A stretch of DNA of 64,000 nucleotides from Triplophysa rosa (Eukaryota; Chordata; Actinopteri; Cypriniformes; Nemacheilidae), in NCBI RefSeq assembly GCF_024868665.1, contig NC_079895.1, forward strand, positions 6,889,069-6,953,068, written 5' to 3'. Every line of letters starts with the position of its first letter. The first letter of the stretch is position 1. Made by a program: the position numbers and the translations under genes. The notes under the pieces were generated by a model, which saw only the letters and a program-made list of their open reading frames with translations, did no database searches and was not told the DNA's origin. Shown here piece by piece: positions 14,301-21,569 of the stretch.

Positions 14301-17300
14301 CCCGGCATGCAGATTTTTTATTTGAACTCATGACATTGTTTAAATTCCTCCTTAAGCTCCTCCCCTTCGTGGAAAAAAACTTCCGGTACGTGTGACACGA
14401 TCACATGCAGACATGTTTTACTGTGCGTCTCAAACTGCTTCAAATATTAGGTTTGTCGGACATTATGCAGTGTCGCAGAGTTATTTGAAAAGCTCTCGTG
14501 TTACTTAAGCAGATGGGTCTCTGCAACACATGCATGAAGTTGAACACTTAATAAATCACAAACTTAACATTGTGTTGTGATGAGAGAGTTTGTGCTTTTC
14601 TTACCGTTTACCTCAAAACAGTCGCATCATAATAATGTAAGTGTGCTTCGGTCCAGATCGTAAAGTGAGGACAGTAGCGCTTGTGCACAGATGCCCGGCC
14701 CTAGGAGCGTAAATTATTTGGGTCTTGTCGGGCTAGGATTGAAATGCAGGATTTTGTCGTTATATTTCCAGACGCATCTCATTGAGGACAGTATTTCATA
14801 CACGAAAACGATCTGGTAACATTTGCTGTAACATAGGAACTGTTCATTTACCTGGTCGACAGTGACTTGGCTCTTTAAAACAACTTTTGGCATCTTTCAA
14901 TATGCGGTGAGGTGCCCGAGAGTTTGTTAGCTAGGAAAATCATTTAAAATGTTGCATTTATAGCCTATTATTGCTTTTATCCTAAAGTATGCATTGTTAT
15001 TATTAGTGTCAGTATATATTTTGAGTTTATATTGTTTAATTTAAGATATTATTTCATCAGCATATTGTTAGAACTGTGCTTTTGTGGTTATGTTCAGCAT
15101 TATTTCGCATTATTTTAATTCCTGTGTAAATGCATTTATGCCGCTTTAGAGCTGCATTAACGCTCTGTGTTTTTGTGGTTATGTTCAGCATTATTTCGCA
15201 TTATTTTAATTCCTGTGTAAATGCATTTATGCCGCTTTAGAGCTGCATTAACGCTCTGTGTAAATACTCATTTTCGTGGTTTTAAGCCGCTTCAGATTCG
15301 GTATCTGTGCCGCCTTTGCTGTGTAAAGACGACATAATTTGATCTTTACCCAAAGGGTTGATTGTGTAGACTTCAATTTCATAATTGAATAAATGTTAAA
15401 TGACCACTGTATGAGTATTAACAAAGTCCGTTTAAGGAAGTCGTGCCACTCGGCGGCCATGTTTGCAATGTCTCTAGGCAGCTTTTTATGTCATAGCAAG
15501 TCCACTGTGCTTTCCTGTGGCTCAGTGGTTAGAGCAAGGCACTAGCAATGCCAAGGTCATGGGTTCGATCCCAGGGGATTGCACACAGTCAGAAACAAAT
15601 GTATAATACAATGCAATGTAAGTCGCTTTGAATAAAAGCGTCTGCCAAATGCATAAATGTAAATGTGAATGATATACACACAGGTTGCTTCATCAGTGAA
15701 CTCAATGAACTCACAACCTGAATTTCAGGCATATTCTAGAAATCTTACATCACCTAATTAATATTCATGAACCAAACTGAAAAGCTTTATAATGACCCCA
15801 CCCACCACTTTTCCTATCGATCCTACACCTCTACCATACAGTGCTCAAGCAAAAAGTACCATTTAACTCACATTTCAGATCTTACTGACCCCAGAACCTG
15901 TAAAAGCACAAAACTGCACAGTCAAAAAACAGACATTATACAGTATGCTTATCTTTTCTCAAACAACCCATCTTTAAAAACATACAGCTCGAGACAACCG
16001 CAGCATTCAAGCCCATTCAGAGACGAAAGAGTCACTGTACAATGTCTATTCACATCAGCATTCCGACCCTGTTTGCGGCACCACCTATTCTCCAAACATT
16101 CAGTCTAGACCTGACAGTCGACCAATAGAACGGGCCCATTACTGTCTGGCAATCATCATGTCCTGTACCTGTTACAAAGACTTCCATTTGGCTTTCCATG
16201 AGCGTAGGTGTTCGACGTGGACATTATCCCAACAATGCCTGCTCTTTCACAAGAGCAGGCATTGTCATTGTTATTATCATCATCCCCTAATCAGCACTGA
16301 GGGACAGGCTTGATCATTTCACGTCGATCAATGGTAAGTAAAGAGAACAAGCTGGAGAAACCACACGCTGTGGCACTTTTCATCTGACGAGCAGCTATGG
16401 CTCGAGGGAGAACATGCAGTGAAGAAACATGGTGATGGAGAAACACGTTTTTCTGTCTCAACCTAGCCAAGTGTCTTTGTTGCTGCTTTCTGATGGAAGT
16501 CCTCATGGACTCTTTGACTCAACAGGGATGGTCTGCAAATCATTAACTTGCAAATAAACGTTCTTCAACAGTCAAATGTGACCGATCACAGCAGTGTGCA
16601 GAACAGTTTTGGCAATTTTCACTTTCTTTATAACCTTCCCTAAAAATGCTCTCCTCAGACATGAGAAAATGAATATACTAAAGAAACAGATTTCAACGTT
16701 AAATGTGAAACTTCAAAGTGCTACATGACATTTGGAGATAATGTAGAGCACTGCCGGCAAGCATAACTGCAAGTTATATTGCACAGTAGTACAACAAATG
16801 CTATGAATACAGCTAATGTGTTACGTTTTCAGTCGTATCTCAGGGCAACAGCTAACATTAACAACATAGATTCAGCCAGAAGTTACAAATCATCATATAC
16901 TCACCCTTGTGGCATTACGACACATTATTTTCATTCGGCCGTGAAATGACTGTGAGGTCAAACCATGTTTATTTGTATAGTGCTTAGAAAAGACATATTG
17001 TTTGAAAGGAGCTTAACAGCAAAACATTACCTAATGCATTCAGTGAGCAAGCCAAACATGACAAGAAACGCTACATAACACGTTTGATATTTTCATTTTG
17101 TTAGGACGAGTTTCTGTTCTCAATGCAATGAAATTAAATGTGACTTTTACCGACAATATTTATGGAGTAGTATAGACTGTTCAGTTATGTCAAAAATCAT
17201 AATCATGATTATTCTGGCCAGTGTTGAGATCATGATTATTTAACATGATTATTTACTGACTTTAAAAACAACAAATAACTTTTTTTACTTGAACTGAAAA

Positions 17301-19550
17301 ACAAATAAAATTAAATGAAAAAAGCTGCACCAGATTCCAGCACAATGGAATGCTGCCCAATAATTGTTTCAACTCGGTTATTTTGTTTTTGTAAATCGCT
17401 GAAAGACAAAATTGATGATAATGATTAATTACAATTAGGGCTGTCAAATGATTAATCGCATCCAGAATAAAAGTTTGTGTTTACGTAATATATGTCGGTG
17501 TACTGTGCATATTAATTTTGTATTTATGAACACACACATGAATGCATATATTTGAGAAAAAGATAACAATTAATAAACGTTTATTTAGAATTTCAATTAT
17601 TGGTAAATATAAATAGATACATTTAAATATTTCCTAAATATATAGACAAGTATGTGTATGTTTTTAGTTTATAAATACAAAATTAATATGCACAGAACAC
17701 AGATATATTATGTAAACACAAACTTTGTTCTGGATGCGATTAATCGAGATTAATCGTTTTACAGCCCTAATTACGATTAATTGTACAGTCCTACTTGAAG
17801 TTATGAATCATCATCCACATAAAAAAATCTGAAGTAGGCATTCTGCGCAACGTCTCTACTTCACAGACAAAAAAAACCATCTAAAGACATTGCGATTACG
17901 ATTGGTCTATTAATTCGTTGTTTAACAACAGATCATAATAGTCCAATACAAAATTCTTCTCCAGCAATTATGCAAGTTATTAAAAATAACCAATAACGAG
18001 ACAACTACCAAAAATTTTGTATATTTTAAAGATCTAGGTGACATTGTATAAATGAATCATTTTATTGTTTTTAAGTGTAATCTACTGTATGTATTGCAGT
18101 GTCCCTGCACTCAATCCTTCAGTCAAGGACACCTATGCATGCACAGCATGAAACACATTTTGCACAGCACGGAAAATACTTAAACACTAAAAATGATCCG
18201 TCATACATATTGCAAAAACATCTCGCTTAATCAGCAGTGGAATCTGTCATTGCATGCGCTGTGCGTACAACATCACAATCGGCAACTCATTTTCACTTTC
18301 AGTGCCTCAATGATTCAGCACAAAATGCTTTTACTCAAACACCATGAGGGGCTTCGGATCCGCAAATATGACATGCACAATTCACAAACAAGGGAAATGA
18401 GTCCACTACTTAATTTTCAATGAAACAGCAGATCCATATGAGTCAAATATTCCCACACACTAGCCCTGAGAGCCAAGTTAAATGTAACTGTAACTGAGTG
18501 GCTGGAGTTTATATGATGTGCATGGAGATCTACAGAAATACAGTAGGGTGCGAGATGCCTGGATGCCTGCTATCTTTGCCTGGATGAAGAGATTTTATAA
18601 ATCGCTCTGACAAGTGGGAGGACTTGAGAGAAGAACGGATACCAGAAAGTGGTATCTCACCCCCCCCCCCCCCCCCCCCACCCTGACAAAGTCCCCACAG
18701 TTAGAGTACCTTTGTTTGCTGTGGCAGGCGCAAAACAGGATGTGAGAATGGAAAGCTCCTGCATAATGAGAGTTGACTGACGTGGCCATTAGACTATGTT
18801 GTTGAGTATTGTGCATATTGCTTCACTTGGAATTTCTAAATGAGGGTGATGTACTTTAAACTAAAGCAAATTAAACGGGGTTCCAAACAAACAGTACAAG
18901 CTCATTTCTGCCCTAAAACTAAATAAAAAGAAGAGGAGATTGTATCAAAAAGTAAACGGTGTTACAGTACATGTAATTCACGCCCAAATCAAATTTACAA
19001 GATGTTAACAATCAATAAGTTATCAGTTGCATGAGTCATGTATTTTAATAGTTGTGCATGTGACAACGTGTCAAACACTGATCCATCCGTGATTTTACTA
19101 CAGCAACCAGAGTTTAATATTTAAAAGACTCTACAGATGATATTCACTCTGATATGGTTAATGCACTTTTACCATAATCAAATCATGGTCAATAATTCTA
19201 AGGGAATGCTACAATAGTTCAAATGCACATCTGAAATAAGTCAAATGCAACATTTTATATGTTCAGATGTGAAACGTACTGTACAGTTGCACATGCGTAC
19301 TGAACAAAAAACAAGACCTGCTAAAACTAAAATGAATGAGACTGAATGATCTGATTGAGCTCCAGTGTGTGTGTCTTATGCTGTCAACTTTAAGCCAAGG
19401 GCTGCAAGGAGGAGAGAAGATCATTCCCTTTTGTTTCGTTTTCGTCTTACGTCAAACACACAACTCTCCGAAAGGATACATTTGTATTAATGCTTACATA
19501 AACCAGTGAATTTATTTTAAAAGACTCACCAACGATAAGAATATGAACAT
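2303..19550 (-). CDS. pdia5: pdia5 (protein disulfide isomerase A5 / PDIR), 5' part: exons 1-5, 3' part outside the window
   Basis: This is the gene-level entry; the coding segments are listed separately. PDIA5 is an endoplasmic-reticulum thiol-disulfide oxidoreductase that helps disulfide formation and folding of secretory proteins; in mammals it has been linked to ATF6 activation. Five spliced segments on the minus strand join in frame to 122 residues. They comprise a 16-residue hydrophobic signal peptide ending near SALQA, then the N-terminal non-catalytic thioredoxin-like domain, with stretches such as KKLLRTR, NVLVLYTKS, EAVKGLGTI and RKLCKK that follow human PDIA5 closely. Every junction has GT donor and AG acceptor and the phases agree (0, 1, 0, 2, 0 going into exons 2, 3, 4, 5 and 6, where phase means bases carried over from the last codon, exon 3 to 4 carrying two). 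No CxxC active site is present because the three catalytic a-domains are encoded by later exons, expected below position 1. Introns are about 8.1 kb, 3.5 kb, 5.2 kb and 119 bp. Family identity is recognised from memory, not from a search. Confidence 0.93.
2468..2551 (-). CDS. pdia5: pdia5 coding exon 4: RKLCKK segment of the N-terminal domain
   Basis: The exon is 84 bp. One base completes the split Gly codon, followed by 27 codons reading DTEGRKLCKKVKVD and then SSKTKGVEVLHY, with two bases (AA) completed by the first base of exon 5. Human PDIA5 has DAESRKLCKKMKVD and VELFHY at this point. The acceptor is TTTTGCCCACAG ending at 2552; the donor is GTAAGA from 2467. Conservation of RKLCKK and of the spacing to the preceding cysteine makes the assignment firm. 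Confidence 0.95.
3630..5098 (+). mobile_element. Decayed PIF/Harbinger DNA transposon with Myb-like ORF remnant
   Basis: Terminal inverted repeats (GGCCTCATTTATCAA at the left, TTCATAAATGAGGCCC at the right) are flanked on both sides by AAC, a 3-bp target duplication as expected for PIF/Harbinger. Inside, an ATG at 3852 opens MEKRNPAKKRNFSDLEIKV before a stop, and further on there is a VKKKWS segment near 4242. Both resemble the Myb/trihelix-like accessory protein of Harbinger elements. Frames are broken by stops and AT-rich expansions, and no transposase catalytic domain is seen, so it is a dead copy of about 1.47 kb. It sits in pdia5 intron 3. Confidence 0.8.
3852..4290 (+). pseudogene. Remnant of Harbinger Myb-like accessory gene
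   Basis: The start MEKRNPAKKRNFSDLEIKV is followed by a stop and then by a frame-broken region. VKKKWSVAEEIDACF can be read around 4242-4286. The family's KKRNFSDLEIE... and EVKKKW... segments are about 50 residues apart in intact Harbinger Myb-like proteins; here they are separated by about 380 bases of AT-rich insertion and decay. It is not functional. Confidence 0.6.
5829..6216 (+). mobile_element. Full-length copy of the ~390-bp TTAA element (AGGTCCAG family)
   Basis: This 388-bp element starts AGGTCCAATATG, ends CACTGGACCT, and is flanked by TTAA on both sides, the target site duplicated by Kolobok- and piggyBac-type transposons. It carries the conserved internal blocks CCGCGGGTCCCCTTGCATG and TTATCTCCTTCGGCAAAG. 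It has no coding capacity. Other copies in the window are at 9165-9430, 52960-53347 (inverted), 54337-56551 (split) and a fragment at 2080-2235. Confidence 0.85.
6300..7215. other. Repeat-poor intron 3 segment of pdia5
   Basis: There is no exon with matching splice phase and no recognised repeat here. The stretch from about 6650 to 6860 has locally higher GC and CpG content than the rest of the intron, which may indicate conserved non-coding sequence. I see no motif that assigns a function. Confidence 0.4.
7218..7342 (-). mobile_element. tRNA-derived SINE with L2-type tail, partial, minus strand
   Basis: The reverse complement shows a tRNA B-box-like GGATTCGATTCCCAGGG, then a shortened spacer and the tail GGATAAAAGCATCTGTCAAATG...GTAAATG, shared with the more complete SINE at 15511-15668. 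The tRNA A-box end is missing. It resembles the HAmo-type SINEs described from cyprinid fish. Confidence 0.7.
7713..7800 (-). CDS. pdia5: pdia5 coding exon 3: N-terminal thioredoxin-like domain
   Basis: The exon is 88 bp: two bases completing an Ala codon with exon 2, 28 full codons, and two bases carried into exon 4. It reads SSGDAHLKLL, then SDVAEAVKGLGTIAWVNC. This matches the human segment ending VKGQGTICWVDC, the helix followed by the second strand of the domain. The acceptor is GTGTCCTCAG ending at 7801 and the donor is a near-perfect GTAAGT starting at 7712. The terminal cysteine pairs in position with a conserved human cysteine and is followed by Gly-Asp at the exon 3/4 junction. Confidence 0.95.
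9165..9430 (+). mobile_element. 5' two thirds of the ~390-bp TTAA element
   Basis: It begins directly after TTAA (9161-9164) as AGGTGCCGTGTGTAATTTTG and follows the full copy through CTCCTTCGGCAAAGAAGC and AAAACGTGATGA, then breaks off near 9430. The downstream sequence is unrelated, so the right end was lost by truncation or a later rearrangement. Confidence 0.8.
9431..10217. other. Unassigned intron 2 sequence carrying a 145-codon chimeric ORF
   Basis: A plus-strand ORF from 9373 to 9810 begins inside the TTAA element and reads out of it into unique-looking sequence (DEQFFLTQHKFLHFCEF and onwards). I do not recognise the protein, there are no splice signals making it an exon, and its first quarter is transposon. 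It is most likely a chance or relic ORF. Confidence 0.4.
10218..10860. repeat. Probable interspersed repeat (unclassified) in pdia5 intron 2
   Basis: The segment opens with TGCCGCAGGGATGACGTATT and closes around CAATATGGCCGCTCTAGCGA and CCAATCATCACTCG. It has the mixed AT/CpG character of fish medium-reiteration repeats, and its left end looks familiar as a repeated fish sequence. I cannot name the family, see clear inverted termini, or find a second copy in this window. The call rests on composition and recollection. Confidence 0.4.
11326..11452 (-). CDS. pdia5: pdia5 coding exon 2: end of signal peptide and start of N-terminal domain
   Basis: The exon is 127 bp and translates to 42 codons plus one base. 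It starts VTVLSALQA, completing the signal peptide, continues with a VKVSPLIEKV segment and the KKLLRTR motif, and ends NVLVLYTKS. Human PDIA5 has the corresponding AKVSSLIERI, KKLLRTR and NVLVLYSKS. The acceptor is a CTCCTCAG at 11460-11453 after a pyrimidine-rich stretch, and the donor is GTCAGT from 11325. NVLVLYTKS is the first core beta strand of a thioredoxin-like fold. The position where catalytic PDI domains carry CxxC follows this strand and is not CxxC here, consistent with the known non-catalytic first domain. Confidence 0.95.
12720..12903 (+). mobile_element. SINE/L2 tail fragment
   Basis: The 3' end reads GTAAGTCGCTTTGGATAAA then AGCATCTGTTAAATGAATAA and TGTAAATG, the L2-type tail shared with the SINE at 15511. 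The upstream CG-rich part (from about 12730) does not show a clear tRNA head, so this may be a different SINE body or a 5'-truncated L2. The left boundary is approximate. Confidence 0.55.
13805..15333. mobile_element. Non-autonomous DNA element with GGCGTCTTTACACAG inverted ends
   Basis: The left end GGCGTCTTTACACAG is mirrored by CTGTGTAAAGACGAC at the right. A second inverted pair near the left end (13806-13868) suggests a folded terminus. The interior of about 1.5 kb is non-coding and includes a 91-bp exact tandem duplication near the right end. No target duplication is evident and the superfamily is undetermined. It lies in pdia5 intron 1. Confidence 0.55.
15080..15261. repeat. Exact tandem duplication, 2 x 91 bp
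   Basis: The 91-bp unit beginning TTTTGTGGTTATGTTCAGCA occurs twice in direct succession (15080-15170 and 15171-15261) with no differences that I can see. Its contents (TAAATGCATTTATGCCGC, GCATTAACGCTCTGTGT) belong to the surrounding 13805-15333 element, so the duplication arose within that element. Confidence 0.92.
15511..15668 (+). mobile_element. tRNA-derived SINE (HAmo-like) with L2-type 3' tail
   Basis: The head contains an RNA polymerase III A box (TGGCTCAGTGGTTAGAGCA) and B box (GGGTTCGATCCC) at tRNA spacing. The tail AAGTCGCTTTGAATAAAAGC then GTCTGCCAAATG...AAATGTAAATG is the L2-related end used by cyprinid SINEs. It is the most complete SINE in the window, about 158 bp, on the plus strand, opposite to pdia5 and inside its intron 1. 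Confidence 0.85.
16232..16265. repeat. Perfect 15-bp stem hairpin with 4-base loop
   Basis: ACAATGCCTGCTCTT, the loop TCAC, then AAGAGCAGGCATTGT form a perfect inverted repeat in pdia5 intron 1. The stem is too short for a typical microRNA precursor, and no poly-T terminator follows. Confidence 0.85.
17436..17769. mobile_element. hAT-type palindromic MITE (TAGGGCTGTCAAA termini)
   Basis: The element begins TAGGGCTGTCAAATGATTAA and ends CGTTTTACAGCCCTA, with long inverted termini that include GATTAATCGCATCCAGAA and GTTTGTGTTTAC. It is flanked by ATTACAAT and ATTACGAT, an 8-bp target duplication with one mismatch, diagnostic of hAT insertion. It is 334 bp, non-coding, in pdia5 intron 1. This family is very common in fish genomes. 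Confidence 0.88.
18660..18679. repeat. (C)20 homopolymer
   Basis: An uninterrupted run of 20 C is followed by A and CCC. The minus strand (the pdia5 sense strand) is therefore G20 within intron 1, able in principle to form G-quadruplexes. The length is also a likely assembly or sequencing weak point. Confidence 0.9.
19530..19550 (-). CDS. pdia5: pdia5 coding exon 1: start codon and first half of signal peptide
   Basis: On the minus strand an ATG at 19550-19548 opens MFIFLSL (seven codons). It is followed at 19529 by a strong GTGAGT donor, so the exon ends in phase 0. Joined to exon 2, which begins VTVLSALQA, it gives a complete 16-residue hydrophobic signal peptide, as expected for an ER-lumenal isomerase. 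I chose this start because the only upstream in-frame ATG (19595-19593) runs into a stop at 19559-19557. The human protein has a longer, poorly conserved leader here, so divergence at this end is normal. The transcription start is not visible; the CpG-rich sequence just upstream is the probable 5' UTR and promoter. Confidence 0.82.
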
Positions 19551-19556
19551 TTCGAT

Positions 19557-19595
19557 CTATCTCCTACGTCTCCCGTATCGGTTCCCAGAAGCCAT
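19557..19595 (-). other. Upstream ORF (12 codons) in the presumed pdia5 5' UTR
   Basis: An ATG with a favourable Kozak context (A at -3, G at +4) opens a 12-codon ORF, MASGNRYGRRRR, that ends in TAG six bases before the pdia5 start codon. It is in the same frame as the main ORF but separated by that stop. It would be part of the mRNA only if transcription starts upstream of 19595. Whether it is translated is unknown. Confidence 0.5.
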
Positions 19596-19610
19596 GATGC
19601 CGCTGCCACG
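19592..19610 (+). promoter_or_regulatory. Degenerate ER-stress response element (ERSE-like) upstream of pdia5
   Basis: The plus strand reads CCATG, nine bases, then CCACG. The ERSE consensus bound by NF-Y plus ATF6 is CCAAT-N9-CCACG. The CCACG half and the spacing are exact; the CCAAT half has two mismatches. The same site read on the minus strand gives GACGTGGC, close to the UPRE core TGACGTGG. PDI-family genes are commonly induced by the unfolded protein response, but a short degenerate match can arise by chance. Confidence 0.3.
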
Positions 19611-21063
19611 TCTGTCTACGCAAGCGCAATCCATTCTCCTCGAGATCCCTGGAGACCGCAATGCTTCTTAGGAAATGTAGTTTTGCGCGAGGTATAGTTT
19701 TCACAAGGCGTGGAAGTTAGCGGGCCTGTAGTTTACATACCTGTAAACATTCAAATGTTTGTGAGGCGCATGCAAACGGTAATTTATTCAGCAATGTAGG
19801 AGCGGTGGAGCATTGGTTTAAACTGGTTAAACAAATCCGATAAACTACACTTGCTAACGGTGAAGTATGTAAAAGTGAGAGTTATTTAGTAAAGACATAC
19901 AGCGATACGAGTTAACCTCTGAGAATGGTAAAATGCTAAATTACTGCTAAATGAATGTATATTTATTGTTAATAATACTCAGAATAAACTATTAAAGTAA
20001 ACTACGCCATGTAACTATATTCATGAACCTAGCATAACCTTTCATAGTGCTGTGCTGTAATGCCCTTTAAGGTAAGTTCCTCAGTATTGTACAGTTACCG
20101 TTTTATGAATATTTATCTTATTCATAAATATTGTAATGTTTTAATGTTTTGTTTTATATGTTTAAATTTACTGTGGTGATTTGGGGCATTTATTTAATAA
20201 GATACGTAATAATTATTGTCATATTTGGTCGTGCTTGTGTCAGACACTGTTGCACAATGCCACCACATGGATGTGACAGTAGCTACGTGGTACCACAAAA
20301 CAGTTTTAATTGAGTCTCGAAAATGCTCGTTTTCTATTATAACAACTTGAAGTGTTTTAGCCATATGTACTATCAAAGCTTTTCAAATTGGTAAAAATTT
20401 TATCAGTAGTTTTAATCTTTGTGTTTTTGGTAACCTTTATTTTCAGGAACACTGTTAAAAATGAACATAGTTGCAGTTGTGAAGCGATTATCGATATTTA
20501 CATATAACTAATCTATATAGCCTAATGTGTAGCCTACCTATAATATGCCAAGCATGGCAATTCAATTGGCTTCTACCATAAAACTTCTTGTAGTAATTTA
20601 GATTTGTCCATTCCCTGCACTTACACAAAAGTGCCATAGATAAACTGTACCATGATTTTGGAAATGTATGATAATATGTAATTCTTTGAGGTACATAGAA
20701 GTCATGTAAATGTAAATATCATGGTATATGAGTATGGTAATCATTCAGTATAGTTAAACTGATCCCACCATTCTACCATAGCATAAATAGTTACAGTGTA
20801 GGCTACCTTTTAGCGAGGTTTATTGTTTAAACGCATTAAAAACTACGAAATAATGATATGATACATTGGTACTTTTGTCAACGCTGTCCAACTCTAAACA
20901 GTTAATTGATTGCCATGGTACCCCACAGATTCTATGGACAAACTATTCAGGCTGAATACAGGGGTGTTGCTGAACCCCAACAACAATGTAATATGAATCT
21001 TTAAAACAATTCAAAGGAAAGGTTGTTATTACAGAATTGTGTTTATAATGTAAACAGAAACCT

Positions 21064-21332
21064 CACCAGATCTTGTACCATTTGCGTCACACATGTGAAG
21101 TCGAGCGTCATTTTAGAGTTTGCACCCCTATTTGTTTGAATTTGATCTGCCCTTCTGTAGTAGCTATCTCTCTCCAGCACGGCGCAGTAAAGCAGCAGCT
21201 GCGGGTCGATCGCTGGAAGTCATTCACAGAAAAGGGATACTGCACAGGAGAGATACGCAAAGCGGAGATTGCGCTTTATACCTTTCGGTTTATGTACGAT
21301 CCTGTTTTTATTCAGTGAAAGGACATCAGAAG
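21064..21332 (+). promoter_or_regulatory. CpG-rich block ending in a splice donor: candidate promoter / first non-coding exon (possibly sema5b)
   Basis: About 270 bases of unique, CpG-enriched sequence (around 10 CpGs between 21100 and 21305) stand out from AT-rich surroundings and end at a plausible GTAAAA donor at 21333 on the plus strand. It lies about 1.5 kb upstream of pdia5 in the divergent direction. In vertebrates the head-to-head neighbour of PDIA5 is SEMA5B, so this is a reasonable place for its first, non-coding exon. The short ORFs across it show no recognisable protein. Gene identity is inferred from synteny only. Confidence 0.3.
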
Positions 21333-21569
21333 GTAAAACATTAATATACTTGCCTCGCCTGTTTATCTGATTATTTATAAAAACGTGCTTTTTGCTGTAG
21401 GATGCGACTGTGAAGTAGTTGGAGAACTTAGAAAAGAGTTCTGCTTGCAAATAGTGAAATGGGCTACTTTGACATTTGTATATGGGAAGATGCGATCTGG
21501 CCATCGTGATGCGAATTTTACTCCAGTTTTGGAGGAAATTAGTGACTTGTTCATATATCCAACATTTTA

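Larger units (their letters stand above)
19551..19740 (-). promoter_or_regulatory. pdia5: pdia5 5' UTR / CpG-rich proximal promoter
   Basis: The 190 bases directly upstream of the pdia5 start codon are much richer in CpG and GC than the flanking intron and intergenic DNA. CpGs recur in the stretches around 19565-19625 and again near 19655-19735. There is no clear TATA box, as expected for a housekeeping ER gene. The block includes an upstream ORF (19557-19595) and a CCACG core with an upstream CCATG at ER-stress-element spacing (19592-19610). No transcription start can be fixed from sequence alone. Confidence 0.55.

Noticed and set aside
15511..15590. Functional tRNA gene
   Set aside because: The A and B boxes are present, but the sequence does not fold into a complete cloverleaf, there is no poly-T terminator, and it continues into an L2-type tail, so it is a SINE.
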